DNA from: Providencia rettgeri
Lineage (GTDB): Bacteria; Pseudomonadota; Gammaproteobacteria; Enterobacterales; Enterobacteriaceae
Assembly: GCA_900455085.1 (NCBI GenBank)
Contig: UGTZ01000001.1
Span: 4,461,501-4,525,500 of the forward strand
DNA: 64,000 nt
Direction: 5' to 3'
Shown here: piece after piece, positions 39,626 to 50,741 of the stretch
Layout of the letters: every line of letters begins with the position of its first letter
How positions within the stretch are numbered: position 1 is the first letter of the stretch
The notes under the pieces: generated by a model
What the model was told of the DNA's origin: nothing
Databases searched by the model: none
The model's input: only the letters and a program-made list of their open reading frames with translations
Translations under genes and position numbers: made by a program

Positions 39626-41290
39626 CTATTGCATATCACCTTTATTGGCGTTAGCCGCTTCTAAAGTTCCATAAACATAGTTACGGTAGCTATCAAGTAA
39701 CTTCTGGTCTTCACAATCATTCAGCTTGCCATCACATAAGTGACGCATTTTGATGTTGGCCTCATAAAATGGGGAAATTTTTAAATTTGCCCTTTCCAAT
39801 AAAATACCGCCTAAGAAGGAAATATCGGTTAGCTGGCCCGTTTTGATCACCGTCCCTGATTTTAAATTATCCCGTAAGGTAAATTGTGTTAAGTAAGCGG
39901 GAGATGAAAATGAAGAATTATACTGATTTAAACTAATGCCTGGTTGATGGTCACCAAAATATAAAAACATCAACGGGCGCTCACGTTTTTCAATAAAGTC
40001 TGCAAAATCGCGTATTGATGCATCTGAAGTGACGATTTTGTCCATATAATGGCTAAATTCACCCGCAGCATCAGGGTTTTTAATTTTGTCTTTTATGCCA
40101 TAGTCATCACTATGACTCTCTTTATAAGGGCCATGTTCATACATGGTAAGAGAGAAAATAAATACAGGTTTATCTGTTTCTTGAGCTAAGATTTCTTTCA
40201 CGTATTTCAGCATATCATCGGTGCTGATCGTCCATAAGTTATCTTGTAGTTTTCCTGGGTAGCCAAGTTCTTGTGGTTGAATAATTCTATCAACCCCAAG
40301 CGTTTCATAGGCATGGCCTGAATGGTATGCACCTTTATTAAAAGGAGTAAGTACCACAGTATAATAACCGTTGGCCTTCATTTCTTTGAATAAGCTATTT
40401 TTAAGGTGGTCAACGATAAAATAAAATACACCGCTTTTTTGCGCACCGAAATCATCGCTATTTAAGCCAGTTAAGGCGGAGAATTCAGATAACCAAGTTC
40501 CCCCTCCAAAAGTTTGTACCCGCATCTGACTATGCGCACTTACGCCATTATCTTGCTGGAACATAAATAAATTGGGAAGCTTGGTTCCTTCAGGTAAATC
40601 ATAAATATGTGGGTCAACAGTAGATTCTTGTAGTAATAAAACGATGTCTGGCTTTTCTGATACCATATTATTTTCTAGGGAGATAGCAGCTGCTTTTTTC
40701 ACAAAGTAATCAGCTGAACCTGCAAATTCAGGAGACTGATAACTCGCATTTTGTGCTGACATAATAATATTGGTCACTGTCCCTCGGCCTTTTGGCAACG
40801 TCTGAGACCATCTGTCATAATAATGTGAGCTTGTGAAGTTAATACTAAAATAACCTGCAACAATAAGAACGACACCAATAACGCGGGTAATCTTTGATTT
40901 ACTTGGTTTGACCAACCGCCAGCTAATAACCCCATTAATGACTAATAATATAAGCAACCCGACCAATGCGACACCCGCTAACCAATAATGACCCAAGGTC
41001 CCCATATTGGAAGTGTCCGTCATGATATTGATATCACTAAAGAAGAGTTGTTCTTTGTAATAATGAACTTTTAACTGGTTCAGGAATTTAATGATGATAA
41101 ATAATGTACTGGTAATAATCACAGAAAATAACCAGCGGGCTGTTAGCACCATTAAAATACCGAATAAAACGGCATATACACTGACCGATATGAGTGCAGG
41201 ATAAATTACACTACCTTTTTCAAAGACTAAGAAAAGGGCGCCAATAAAGATCAATGCCAGATAAAAGCCTGCAAATAACTTTTTCTTCAT
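39626..41290 (-). CDS. LtaS/OpgB-type sulfatase-fold membrane transferase
   Basis: The protein of about 554 residues has five N-terminal membrane segments (to about residue 155) and a periplasmic sulfatase-fold domain. The metal and nucleophile positions of the LTA synthase family are visible: Glu in LLLQESTVDP, Thr in GGGTWLSEFSALTG and YFGDHQPG. Such enzymes transfer phosphoglycerol or phosphoethanolamine from a phospholipid to a glycan. An open frame starts at GTG 41302; the ATG at 41290 (MKKKLFAGFYLAL) is preferred. The substrate is unknown; LPS or periplasmic glucan are candidates. It stands alone between the uronate genes and selB. Confidence 0.8.
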   Translation of the reverse strand: MKKKLFAGFYLALIFIGALFLVFEKGSVIYPALISVSVYAVLFGILMVLTARWLFSVIITSTLFIIIKFLNQLKVHYYKEQLFFSDINIMTDTSNMGTLGHYWLAGVALVGLLILLVINGVISWRLVKPSKSKITRVIGVVLIVAGYFSINFTSSHYYDRWSQTLPKGRGTVTNIIMSAQNASYQSPEFAGSADYFVKKAAAISLENNMVSEKPDIVLLLQESTVDPHIYDLPEGTKLPNLFMFQQDNGVSAHSQMRVQTFGGGTWLSEFSALTGLNSDDFGAQKSGVFYFIVDHLKNSLFKEMKANGYYTVVLTPFNKGAYHSGHAYETLGVDRIIQPQELGYPGKLQDNLWTISTDDMLKYVKEILAQETDKPVFIFSLTMYEHGPYKESHSDDYGIKDKIKNPDAAGEFSHYMDKIVTSDASIRDFADFIEKRERPLMFLYFGDHQPGISLNQYNSSFSSPAYLTQFTLRDNLKSGTVIKTGQLTDISFLGGILLERANLKISPFYEANIKMRHLCDGKLNDCEDQKLLDSYRNYVYGTLEAANANKGDMQ

Positions 41291-41359
41291 TAGTTTTACC
41301 ACAAGTTTAATATTGGAGGTTGCTATGAAGCACTACTATAACGGATTAAAACACTCAAT

Positions 41360-43228
41360 TTATTCAACGAAAATGCCTTTATCTCGTAAATGGTGACCAT
41401 CGCCTTTACGACGAGTAAAACCGCTTTTATCAAAAAACTCAAGAATTTGAATCGCGAGTTTTCGGCCAATCCCTAATTCGTTACGAAAATCAGCCGCAAA
41501 AATAGCTTCATTTTCCAAGCAATAACGATAAATAAGTGAAGCAAAATAATTAATTTGTTCATGACTATAATAGCGGTCACGAACTATTGCTGTAATTAAC
41601 CCCATTTGTGCCGCCTTTTTTAACACGCGGCGCATCGTATCTTCTTCATAACCACTTTCTAATGCTAAATCACGCACCCACCACGCCTCATTACGTGAAA
41701 ATAATGGGTATATTTGTTGCCAAATCAGCTGCTGTTGCGCATCAAAAACCAACCCATGTTGAGGCATATGCAACCAGCCACGTGTTTGCTTAATAACATT
41801 GTCAGTAATTAGGTCATCAATGAATTTAAAGGCTAATGCTTCACTCATTGAAGGCAGAGCCATACGTTTTAAACGTGCTTTGCCAACACCAATTTGGTCA
41901 CTGTGTATTTCATTAAATTTTTCAAGAGTTTGAACGATATGTTCTTTCGCTATTTGCGTTTTAAATATAGATAAAACGTGATTGCCAACCCGTTCCACAT
42001 CCGTTTTTGCTAATAAGTTATCTAACGCCTCATGGGTGAGCTGCCGCGCCCAACTGTAATCCCGTAAATTAAGTTCACCTTGTGGAAGTTGTAACTTAAA
42101 GTGAGCCAGTTCGTCTTGTTCTCGGCAAAGCCTAGATAACCAATCCAAAAACTCTGGGAGTCTTTTACCTCGGCGTGGGGAAACCAAACGTATCACTCGA
42201 GCCCCACCTAACGTTTGGCGAGCGCTAATATCACGAATGATTAACCGGTCATTCTCTACTAACCATAATGGGGTATCTAAAATTAATTCTGCGAGAACAG
42301 GGGTTTCTCCTTGTTCCACTAATAATGATACTCGGCCAGTGATATGGCTTGCACCATGATAGAGATGCACAGGCTGCCAGTGCTTAATTAATGTATCGCA
42401 TTCCAGTTCGACAATAACCCGTGTTGCAATAAATGCGGGTTGCTCTGCAAGTAACCAATCACCTCGAGTGATATTTTCTTTATCAATATCACCTGTCAAA
42501 TTTAAAGCCACACGGTCCCCCGCGACAGCGAATTCAGATATTTGGTTTTGCCGGTGAATACCTCTGACACGAACTTGCTTATCCGCCCCAGTCACCCAAA
42601 GTGACTCGCCAACGTGAATTTTTCCCGCTAACGCGGTACCAGTCACCACAATCCCTGCACCTTTAACCAAAAAAACGCGGTCAATGGCTAAACGAAAACG
42701 ACGTTGGATATTGGGATGTGAACCACTTTGCTGATGAAGCTGTTGCAGATATAACCGTAGCGCATCAATGCCACGCCCATCTTCAATAGACGTAATAAAT
42801 AGTTTTGCATCTGGCCAACCTTGCTGAGCCAACTCAGAGGTAACTTGCTCCGTGACCTGTTCAATTCGCGAATGATCAACTCTGTCAGCCTTCGTCAGTA
42901 TGACACTGATATTTTCACAACCCGCTAGTCTTAAAATAGAAAGGTGTTCTAGGGTTTGCGCCATTACACCATCATCACAAGCGACAACCAAAAGCGCATG
43001 ATTTATACCGCCAATCCCAGCCAACATATTGGCTAAAAACTTTTCGTGTCCTGGAACGTCGATAAAACCAATCGAGCTACCATCAGGCTGCGGCCAGTAG
43101 GCATACCCTAGGTCAATGGTCATTCCGCGCTTTTTTTCCTCGGGGAGGTGTGCGGTATTTACGCCAGTAATAGCTTGAATTAATGAGGTTTTGCCATGGT
43201 CAACATGGCCTGCTGTCGCAAAAATCAT
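41360..43228 (-). CDS. selB: Selenocysteine-specific elongation factor SelB
   Basis: The 622-residue GTPase delivers selenocysteinyl-tRNA to UGA codons marked by a SECIS hairpin. The N-terminal GTPase domain shows [16 protein letters not shown], the switch [14 protein letters not shown] and LTKAD. EF-Tu-like domains II and III follow. The C-terminal ~250 residues consist of winged helices that bind SECIS RNA. Its start overlaps the end of selA by 4 bases. It serves the formate dehydrogenase whose genes lie at 61.6-64 kb. Confidence 0.96.
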   Translation of the reverse strand: MIFATAGHVDHGKTSLIQAITGVNTAHLPEEKKRGMTIDLGYAYWPQPDGSSIGFIDVPGHEKFLANMLAGIGGINHALLVVACDDGVMAQTLEHLSILRLAGCENISVILTKADRVDHSRIEQVTEQVTSELAQQGWPDAKLFITSIEDGRGIDALRLYLQQLHQQSGSHPNIQRRFRLAIDRVFLVKGAGIVVTGTALAGKIHVGESLWVTGADKQVRVRGIHRQNQISEFAVAGDRVALNLTGDIDKENITRGDWLLAEQPAFIATRVIVELECDTLIKHWQPVHLYHGASHITGRVSLLVEQGETPVLAELILDTPLWLVENDRLIIRDISARQTLGGARVIRLVSPRRGKRLPEFLDWLSRLCREQDELAHFKLQLPQGELNLRDYSWARQLTHEALDNLLAKTDVERVGNHVLSIFKTQIAKEHIVQTLEKFNEIHSDQIGVGKARLKRMALPSMSEALAFKFIDDLITDNVIKQTRGWLHMPQHGLVFDAQQQLIWQQIYPLFSRNEAWWVRDLALESGYEEDTMRRVLKKAAQMGLITAIVRDRYYSHEQINYFASLIYRYCLENEAIFAADFRNELGIGRKLAIQILEFFDKSGFTRRKGDGHHLRDKGIFVE

Positions 43229-44616
43229 GAAAGTAAAGCCTGTAATAACGCATGTTCATCATCAAGACAGCGCAGGTCAAGCCACAATTTACCTTCTTTC
43301 ATACGCCCAATCACAGGTTGAGGTAACTGACGCCATTGCGTAGCGAGTTGCTCTAATGTGCTACCTTTTCCATTTAATGGTGTAAAGGTTACCGCAAAGC
43401 TTGGAAGACGGTCGATAGGAAGTGAGCCGCTACCTATTTGTGAGAGGCAATGCTCAACTTCAACAATAAATTTATCCCCGTAAAAGGCTTGTAGAGCAAC
43501 AACTATGCTTTCTGCGCTATCACGAATAGTTTCAGGATCTCGTGTTAGCCAACGTAATGTGGGTAATTCTGTTGTGAGTTTTTCGGGCGTTAAATACAGT
43601 TTTAGCGTTGCTTCAAGTGCAGCTAGAACCATTTTATCAACCCGTAAAGCACGTTTTAATGGATGTTTTTGAATTGCATCAATCCATTTCTTCTTCCCTA
43701 AAATAATCCCTGCTTGTGGACCACCGAGAAGTTTATCTCCAGAAATTGAAACTAAATCAATACCTTGAGAAAGGTAACTTTGTGGCATGGGTTCTGCGGG
43801 TAGCCCATAAGCCGTCATATCAATCATCGAACCACTGCCTAAATCAATTGCCGTTGGTAATTGGTACTTTCTACCTAGCTCTGCAAGCTCTTCACCTTCA
43901 ACTTCAGCAGTAAATCCTTCAATACTGTAATTGCTGGTATGCACTTTCATTAATAGTGCAGTTTGATCATTAATCGCATTCTCATAGTCACGTAAGTGGG
44001 TCCGATTTGTTGTTCCCACTTCAACTAATTGGCAGCCAGCCTGAGCCATGACATCAGGCACTCGAAAAGCCCCGCCAATCTCAACTAATTCACCACGAGA
44101 AACAATAACTTGCTGGCCATTCGCAACCGTTGCTAACAATAATAAAACTGCAGCAGCATTATTATTAACAATACACGCATCTTCTGCGCCAGTGAGCTCA
44201 CACAGTAAATCAGCAATCGCACGGTCACGATGCCCACGCATCGCGCCATCTAGAGAATATTCTAATGTGACAGGCGAACTCATCACTTGGCTAACCGCAT
44301 TTATGGCTGTGGTCGACATTACCGCACGGCCTAAATTGGTATGTAACACCGTACCGGTCAAGTTAAACACGTTTTTTAGGGCACTTTGCCCTAAAGCTTG
44401 ATGGCGCTGAGCTAACTCTTTTACCCAATCTTCCTGCCAGGCAGGCAATTTCCCTGCCTGTGCAATACAGGTTCGAGCTTGCTCTTGCATCTCACGTAAA
44501 CATGCAGTGACCCAGTGAGCCCCTGATTGTTCAATCAATATTTGCACTTCATCGAGTTGCAATAATTTATCAATCGCAGGAAGTTGGCGATATAAAACCA
44601 AGTCTGATTCAGCCAT
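43225..44616 (-). CDS. selA: L-seryl-tRNA(Sec) selenium transferase
   Basis: This 463-residue PLP enzyme converts Ser-tRNA(Sec) to Sec-tRNA(Sec) using selenophosphate. The PLP lysine is in [16 protein letters not shown]. Other conserved blocks are [15 protein letters not shown] and [19 protein letters not shown] two codons upstream (44622) is in frame, but the ATG at 44616 has the better spacing to AAGAGA. It lies between fdhE (22-base gap) and selB (overlap). Confidence 0.96.
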   Translation of the reverse strand: MAESDLVLYRQLPAIDKLLQLDEVQILIEQSGAHWVTACLREMQEQARTCIAQAGKLPAWQEDWVKELAQRHQALGQSALKNVFNLTGTVLHTNLGRAVMSTTAINAVSQVMSSPVTLEYSLDGAMRGHRDRAIADLLCELTGAEDACIVNNNAAAVLLLLATVANGQQVIVSRGELVEIGGAFRVPDVMAQAGCQLVEVGTTNRTHLRDYENAINDQTALLMKVHTSNYSIEGFTAEVEGEELAELGRKYQLPTAIDLGSGSMIDMTAYGLPAEPMPQSYLSQGIDLVSISGDKLLGGPQAGIILGKKKWIDAIQKHPLKRALRVDKMVLAALEATLKLYLTPEKLTTELPTLRWLTRDPETIRDSAESIVVALQAFYGDKFIVEVEHCLSQIGSGSLPIDRLPSFAVTFTPLNGKGSTLEQLATQWRQLPQPVIGRMKEGKLWLDLRCLDDEHALLQALLS

Positions 44617-44638
44617 AGTCACGATTCTCTTTTACCGC

Positions 44639-45574
44639 TTATTTTTCACCAGGGAACAAGAACGGATTAATACTGCTACGTGCAAAACCTTCTTCTTCCA
44701 TGCGAGCATCTAAAATAATTGACGCTAAATCATCAGCAACAGCTTCAACTTTAGCTTCTTTTTCTTGATAAAGGATTTTCAGATAGCTACCACAATCACC
44801 ACAGCTTTCAGCTTTAACTGCCGCATTTTCATCATCCAATGACCAATAATTCAATTTACCCGTTTGCTCACAGTTACTGCATTTAACGCGCACCATATGC
44901 CATTCAGTTTCACATAAATTACAGTGCAAATAACGTAAACCTTGTGATGTACCAATTTGCACAATACTCGACACTGGCATGCTATTACATACAGGGCAGA
45001 AATGACGATGGTCACCATGTTCTGCACGCGCTTTACCCGGGATATTTGCTGCCATTTGTGCCCAATACACCGATAATGCAGCCCAAATAAACATCGATTT
45101 ATCCGCAGGAACTTTTTCAAATTCTTCATTTAGCAGCGCAGTTGCCATAGCTTCAAGTTCTGTTTCAGACGCTTTATTCAGGTTTTCTAACGCAGGGCGT
45201 ACAGACTCAGGCACGACTGGCATTAATTCGGCAATAATTGCCGTCAATAATTTGTGCCAATGTGTTGTGCGTGGAAATGTTTTTGCATCCAATGGCGAAT
45301 TATTGGTATTTGTTGAACGCTCAAGGATAGATGCCATATCCATTTCTAATGGATTATCATGCTGTGCATTATGTTGCGCGGTTGCCACTTCAGCGGCAAA
45401 ATTCAGATAATCTGCAAAAGGATGTTCTCCCGCACCAAGTTCTTTAAGTCGCTCAGCACGGCGCTGATATAAGCTTTTTAAGTTAGGAAACAGAACTGGT
45501 GGAATAAAACCAATTCCTTTTTCTTTCAATCTTTCTTGTCCTAACTCTTCTTTAGGAACGATACGAATACCCAT
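44639..45574 (-). CDS. fdhE: Formate dehydrogenase accessory protein FdhE
   Basis: The 311-residue cytosolic protein is needed for activity of respiratory formate dehydrogenases. The C-terminal half has four rubredoxin-like Cys-x2-Cys pairs: CPVCNS, CNLCET, CSNCEQ and CGDCGS. The N-terminal part ([20 protein letters not shown]) matches E. coli FdhE (309). In E. coli fdhE follows fdoI directly; here a 15-kb island separates them. It leads the fdhE-selA-selB operon. Confidence 0.95.
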   Translation of the reverse strand: MGIRIVPKEELGQERLKEKGIGFIPPVLFPNLKSLYQRRAERLKELGAGEHPFADYLNFAAEVATAQHNAQHDNPLEMDMASILERSTNTNNSPLDAKTFPRTTHWHKLLTAIIAELMPVVPESVRPALENLNKASETELEAMATALLNEEFEKVPADKSMFIWAALSVYWAQMAANIPGKARAEHGDHRHFCPVCNSMPVSSIVQIGTSQGLRYLHCNLCETEWHMVRVKCSNCEQTGKLNYWSLDDENAAVKAESCGDCGSYLKILYQEKEAKVEAVADDLASIILDARMEEEGFARSSINPFLFPGEK

Positions 45575-46178
45575 TGCGTTCTCTCTTTTCTATTTTTTTA
45601 TAACGACAATTCCCGAGAAAAGGCTATTTATTTTCTCGAAAGCGTTTTTGCTCATCATATTTATATCCGCGAAAGCGGTTCTCTAATGTTCAGGATAAAA
45701 CAAAAGTCATCTTGAGGCTACTCTAGCCCCTGAATTATCCCTTCCATTAACCCGGAGTAGATCAAGGTAAATGTAAATCAGGATGATGATTGTTTTATTT
45801 GATATAAATAAATTGTTATCACTAGGATAAAAATTCTGAAGTTATGGTTTGAAGTGGTTATGACTACAAGCTTATGCTGCAAGCAGCCTTCTATTTGCAA
45901 CAGGAATAGGTATTTCACTCTTATCTCAGGTGTTTTTTATTGCCGTTCTTCAATAAGAAATAAATAAAAACATAAATATAATTAATATCATATCTACTGT
46001 ACCTTTTAGATAAAAATAAATATTAAAAAGCATTTATGGTCAATAGAATACGCGACCAAATACTATTCGGTCGCGTAACAATGAAATAACAGTTTTGCTT
46101 CTTTAGGGGTATAACAGTCCCTTTGGTATCATCAAAATACCAAATAAAAAGCCAATATTGTTAACAATGAATTAGGTT
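45575..46178. other. 604-base non-coding gap at the island edge with one strong hairpin
   Basis: No gene was recognised between fdhE and uxuA. A perfect 9-bp inverted repeat TACGCGACC/GGTCGCGTA (46049-46057 and 46069-46077) lies about 100 bases after the uxuA stop but lacks a clean T-tail. A promoter for fdhE must lie in the left part; no -35/-10 pair was convincing. This is one border of the catabolic island. Confidence 0.5.
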
Positions 46179-47373
46179 TTAGATTTTCAGTAATTCAGGG
46201 TAATACATACGCTTAATTGCGAGCTCTAAACCTCTAACTTCTGCTAAACCTTTTAAGCGCCCAAATAGCGGAATAGCCTGGATTGGTCACCTTTTTCAAA
46301 TCATCTAAAATTTGGTGGCCATGGTCTGGTCTCATTGGAATGGGTGCAAGCCCCGCAGCATAGCGTTTTTGTTCAACCGCTAAAATGGCTTTGACCACTT
46401 CAAACATATCAACATCACCTGCAATATGATTGCCTTCATGGAAGGTATTCGGGTTATTTTCTCTCACCGTTGAACGTAAGTGCGTGAAATGAATGCGATC
46501 ACCAAATTCATTAATCATTTTTACTAGGTCGTTATCGGCTCGTACACCATAAGAACCTGTGCACATAGTAAACCCATTATGAATACTATCGCAGCTTTGC
46601 TTAATAAACCGCATATCTTCAATGGTAGAAACAATACGTGGCAGGCCTAAAATTGGGCGTGGAGGGTCATCAGGGTGAATAGCTAAAACCACATTTTCTT
46701 CTTCACAGACAGGAACGATTTTCTGCAAGAAATAACGTAAGTTCTCACGTAACTGATTTTCATCAATATTATTATACAGCGCCAAGCGCTCACGGAATTG
46801 GTCTAATGTATAACCTTCTTCCGCACCCGGTAGCCCTGCGATGATGGTTTTAATCAGGTTTTCAATGTCATCAGATGACATATTGGCATAATACTCAGCC
46901 GCTTCTTTAACTTCTTGTTCTGAATAACTCTCTGCCGCATTTTCACGCTTTAAAATATGAATTTCAAACGCAGCAAAAGCAATATTATCAAACCGTAACG
47001 CTTTGGAGCCATCCGGTAGCGTGTAAGCAAGGTCAGTACGCGTCCAATCTAGAATTGGCATAAAATTATAGCAAATGGTCTTAATACCACAGGATGCTAA
47101 ATTACGAATACTCTGTTGGTAATTTTGAATATAGAGATCAAAATTACCTTGTTGAGTTTTAATATCTTCGTGAACAGGAATACTTTCCACGACAGACCAA
47201 ACTAACCCAGCATCTTCAATAATAGCCTTACGCTTTAAAATCTCCTCGACACTCCAAACTTCACCGTTAGGAATATGGTGGAGCGCAGAGACGATACCTG
47301 TCGCCTCTGCTTGCCTAGCATCACTTAAAGAAACAGGGTCATTAGGACCGTACCAACGCCACGTATGCTCCAT
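46179..47373 (-). CDS. uxuA: D-mannonate dehydratase UxuA, with C-terminal frameshift
   Basis: This enzyme dehydrates D-mannonate to 2-keto-3-deoxy-D-gluconate in hexuronate catabolism. It has the TIM-barrel blocks [29 protein letters not shown] and [13 protein letters not shown] of the metal-dependent UxuA family. The frame breaks after NPGYSAI at a T3 run (A at 46263-46265 on the + strand). Skipping one T gives [16 protein letters not shown] and a stop at 46179, making 397 residues (E. coli 394). As written it ends at 46234 with an unrelated tail (WALKRFSRS). It follows the GntR gene by 17 bases. Confidence 0.9.
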
Positions 47374-47390
47374 GAGTACTTCTCCTTCGA

Positions 47391-48137
47391 TTATTCAAAA
47401 ATAGTCTGATAAGGAATTGTTTCAAATAGGTAACCATCAAAATTGGGGTCATCAAAATCAGAAAGCTGCATTAGCGTATTTTTGACATTCTCTAAATGCT
47501 GCCACATCTCTTTTTTAGCCAACTCCGGATCACGTTTTTGTAGTGCATTTAAAATATTTTCATGATCAACCAACCACTTTTTTCGGTAAGTCGTGTTGTC
47601 AATATGTTCGTGAAGCTTATCCCACATAGGGCTTTGTAACCGCACAGCCCAGATATCATCAATAATCTTCGCCATCATGTCATTCTTGCTTGCGCGAGCA
47701 ATTAACACATGGAACTTATGATCATTAGCATCGTCACTTTCATTATTCGCGACTTTGATTCGCTCATCTTCTAATAATGCGCGGATCTCTTGGATATCGG
47801 CTTTTGTTGCTGACAAAGCAGCGCATGCAGCTATTGCACTTTCAATCACTTGGCGAGCTTGCAGTATTTCAAAAGGGCCATGATCTAAACTTTTAATTTC
47901 ATCAATCAATAGGTCTGGATGATTAATGACATAAACCCCAGAACCTTTCTTGATAGAAACCAATTTTTCAATTTCCAACATGATGAGTGCTTCACGTACC
48001 AATGAGCGACTAACATCATATTTTTTAGCGATCTCACGCTCTGGCATTAAACGACTTCCTATCGGATATTCACCAGATGCAATGAGCTCTTTTAACTGCT
48101 GACCTAGGTATTGGTACGAGCGGTATTGAGTTTTCAT
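47391..48137 (-). CDS. GntR family regulator, UxuR/ExuR-like (FCD domain)
   Basis: The 248-residue regulator has a winged helix ([20 protein letters not shown]) and a C-terminal FCD domain containing [18 protein letters not shown]. This is the architecture of UxuR and ExuR, which sense hexuronate intermediates. The ATG at 48137 was chosen over a TTG four codons earlier. It has almost no ribosome site; instead the perfect palindrome ACAACGCGTTGT (48146-48157) lies 8 bases before it. It is co-transcribed with uxuA and divergent from rspA, with several TTGGT/ACCAA operators between. Confidence 0.85.
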   Translation of the reverse strand: MKTQYRSYQYLGQQLKELIASGEYPIGSRLMPEREIAKKYDVSRSLVREALIMLEIEKLVSIKKGSGVYVINHPDLLIDEIKSLDHGPFEILQARQVIESAIAACAALSATKADIQEIRALLEDERIKVANNESDDANDHKFHVLIARASKNDMMAKIIDDIWAVRLQSPMWDKLHEHIDNTTYRKKWLVDHENILNALQKRDPELAKKEMWQHLENVKNTLMQLSDFDDPNFDGYLFETIPYQTIFE

Positions 48138-48145
48138 ATATATGT

Positions 48146-48396
48146 ACAACGCGTTGTCGAATTAAATTTAGTTCTTCCATTGTAGATTATCGTCCCTCAT
48201 TACAATGGTCAACCAATTTATCCACTATTTCCGCAAAATTAGTTAACCAATTTGTGATCAGATTCACTTATTGTCGTCTTTTTAGTCATTGTTTTTTAAT
48301 TTACCGATTGATAGAGTGAAAAAAAGAGAATTTGGTCAACCAATAAATAAACCACTTTGAGTGTTTCATGGTAATTTGGTTGATCAGTTGGTTAAC
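48146..48396. promoter_or_regulatory. Divergent control region with repeated TTGGTnnACCAA-type operators
   Basis: The 282-base gap between gntR/uxuA and rspA holds three sites of the form TTGGTCAACCAAT or close to it: 48204-48219, 48237-48252 and 48329-48344. A fourth, tandem version is at 48373-48393 (TTGGTTGATCAGTTGGTT). UxuR/ExuR operators of E. coli have the related ATTGGTATACCAAT shape. A different perfect palindrome, ACAACGCGTTGT (48146-48157), abuts the gntR start. Coordinated repression of both divergent operons is inferred. Confidence 0.7.
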
Positions 48397-48419
48397 AAGT
48401 AATAGGGATTTGGGCCAAA

Positions 48420-49633
48420 ATGAAAATTATAAAAGCAGAAGTCTTTGTATGTAGCCCCGGTCGTAATTTTGTCACATTAAAATTACAACCGATGAAGGCG
48501 TATATGGATTAGGTGATGCCACCCTTAACGGGAGGGAGCTCTCTGTAGCGTCCTATCTTCAAGATCACCTCTGTCCTCAGCTAATAGGCCGTGACCCACA
48601 TAAAATTGAAGATATTTATCAGTTCTTCTATAAGGGAGCTTACTGGCGTAGAGGCCCAGTTACGATGTCCGCCATTTCTGCGATTGATATGGCACTGTGG
48701 GATATTAAAGGCAAAATTGCCAACCTTCCGGTCTATCAGTTACTCGGTGGCGCTTCTCGTGAAGGAGTGATGGTTTATTGCCACACCACGGGTACCGATA
48801 TTGCTGAAACACTAGATAACTACGCAAAATATAAAGAAAAAGGTTTTAAAGCGATCCGTGTGCAGTGTGGCATTCCAGGAATGGCAACTACCTATGGACA
48901 GAGTAAAGGAAAAAACCTTGCTTATGAACCTGCCACAAAAGGCCATCACCCTGAAGAACAACTTTGGTCAACCGAAAAATATCTGGATTTTATGCCCAAA
49001 CTGTTTGAAGCCGTTCGGGACAAATACGGATTTAATGAACACCTTCTACACGATATGCACCATCGCTTGACCCCTATTGAAGCGGCTCGCTTCGGTAAAA
49101 GTATTGAAGATTATCGATTATTTTGGATGGAAGACCCAACACCAGCAGAAAACCAAGCTTGTTTTAGATTAATTCGTCAACATACCGTCACCCCAATCGC
49201 CGTAGGTGAAGTTTTTAATAGCATTTGGGATTGTAAACAACTGATTGAAGAGCAACTCATCGATTATATCCGCACCACAATTACCCATGCCGGAGGTATT
49301 ACAGGCATGCGCCGAATTGCTGATTTTGCTTCACTTTACCAAGTCAGAACTGGTTCTCATGGTCCATCTGACCTATCCCCAATTTGCCATGCTGCCGCCT
49401 TACACTTTGACCTTTGGGTACCCAATTTCGGCGTTCAAGAGTTTATGGGCTATTCAGAAGAAATGTTGTCCGTATTTACGACTAACTGGACGTTCAACGA
49501 TGGTTATATGCACCCAAGTGATAAGCCCGGTTTAGGTATCGATTTTGATGAAAAACTGGCAGCGAAATACCCGTACAACCCAGCTTATCTTCCAGTCGCT
49601 CGTCTCGAAGACGGCACGTTGTGGAACTGGTAA
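48420..49633 (+). CDS. rspA: RspA, mannonate dehydratase-family enolase superfamily protein, with N-terminal frameshift
   Basis: The protein is very close to E. coli RspA (404): [20 protein letters not shown] at the start and [12 protein letters not shown] at the end. The enolase-superfamily blocks [23 protein letters not shown] and [11 protein letters not shown] hold the metal ligands, and [11 protein letters not shown] carries the catalytic His. The frame breaks at an A-run at 48479-48482 (one A missing); with it restored the protein is 404 residues. As written only the part from 48665 is read openly. Characterised RspA-type enzymes dehydrate mannonate slowly, so another substrate role is possible. 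Confidence 0.88.
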
Positions 49634-49657
49634 TTTTTATTTTATTCGGAGTCAAAT

Positions 49658-50680
49658 ATGAAAGCTGTAAAATCGGTAGTAATCAAAGAACCCAATACAT
49701 TATTGATTGAAGAACGTTCAGTTCCTGAACCGGCTGAAAACCAAGTACAAATAAAAGTTCGCTTAGCCGGTATTTGTGGTTCTGACAGCCATATCTACCG
49801 TGGCCATAACCCATTTGCAAAATATCCACGTGTGATTGGCCATGAATTTTTCGGTGTCATTGAAAAAGTGGGTTCAGGCATAGATAGCAAACGCATTGGT
49901 GAACGAGTCTCTATCGACCCTGTCCTTAGCTGTGGTCATTGTTATCCATGCTCAATTGGTAAACCAAATGTGTGTGAAACACTAGAAGTATTGGGTGTTC
50001 ATACTGATGGCGGGTTCACTGAATATGTCAATGTCCCTGCGGCCAATGCTTATACTATTCCTGATTCAATCAGCGATGAGTGTGCCGTTACCGTTGAGCC
50101 ATACTCTATTGCCGCCAACGTGACTTCGCATGTTCACCCAACTCAAGATGACATCGCATTAGTCTATGGTGCGGGTACGATTGGGTTAACCTGCGCACAG
50201 GTTCTCAAAGGGGTTTATCAAGTCAAAACCTTGATCATGGTTGACCGCGTGGCTGAGCGTTTAGCTAGAGCAAAAGATTGTGGTGCTGATATTGTCATTG
50301 ATAACTCACAAACCCCACTACCAGATCAACTCAAAACACTGGGTCTTCGCCCAACGTTAGTACTTGATGCAGCTTGCCATCCCGCTATCTTACAAGAAGC
50401 CGTCTTGATTGCTTCTCCCGCAGCAAGAGTTTCTATTATGGGCTTTTCAAGTGAAGCAAGTGCCGTTACACAGCAAAGTATCACCAGCAAAGAGATTTCA
50501 TTGTTTTCTTCACGTTTGAATGCCAAAAAATTCCCTGAGGTGATTAGCTGGATAGAATCTAAAAAAATTGACCCAACGAAAATCTTGACGCATCAGTTCC
50601 CATTCACTGAAGCGCAAGAGGCAATCTTAACCTTTGAAAAAGACCAGAAAACCTGCTGTAAAATTCTTTTAACCTTTTAA
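49658..50680 (+). CDS. rspB: RspB-type zinc-dependent dehydrogenase
   Basis: The 340-residue medium-chain dehydrogenase matches E. coli RspB (339). Catalytic zinc is bound by Cys in LAGICGSDSHIYRG and GHEF. The structural zinc site is CGHCYPCSIGKPNVC, and the coenzyme motif is YGAGTIGL. Relatives paired with RspA-type dehydratases oxidise L-gulonate or similar hexonates at C5 to D-fructuronate, which YdfI/UxuB-type enzymes reduce to D-mannonate. It lies 24 bases after rspA. Confidence 0.9.
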   Translation: MKAVKSVVIKEPNTLLIEERSVPEPAENQVQIKVRLAGICGSDSHIYRGHNPFAKYPRVIGHEFFGVIEKVGSGIDSKRIGERVSIDPVLSCGHCYPCSIGKPNVCETLEVLGVHTDGGFTEYVNVPAANAYTIPDSISDECAVTVEPYSIAANVTSHVHPTQDDIALVYGAGTIGLTCAQVLKGVYQVKTLIMVDRVAERLARAKDCGADIVIDNSQTPLPDQLKTLGLRPTLVLDAACHPAILQEAVLIASPAARVSIMGFSSEASAVTQQSITSKEISLFSSRLNAKKFPEVISWIESKKIDPTKILTHQFPFTEAQEAILTFEKDQKTCCKILLTF

Positions 50681-50741
50681 TTTAATTAAAAAAACTAAAT
50701 CCGATTTGGATACTACCCTACGTGATTAATAGGATAATAAT

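Noticed and set aside
45667..45678. CCGCGAAAGCGG hairpin upstream of fdhE as a possible SECIS or attenuator
   Set aside because: A 4-bp stem with a tetraloop is too small to support either role, and no UGA codon in a coding frame precedes it.
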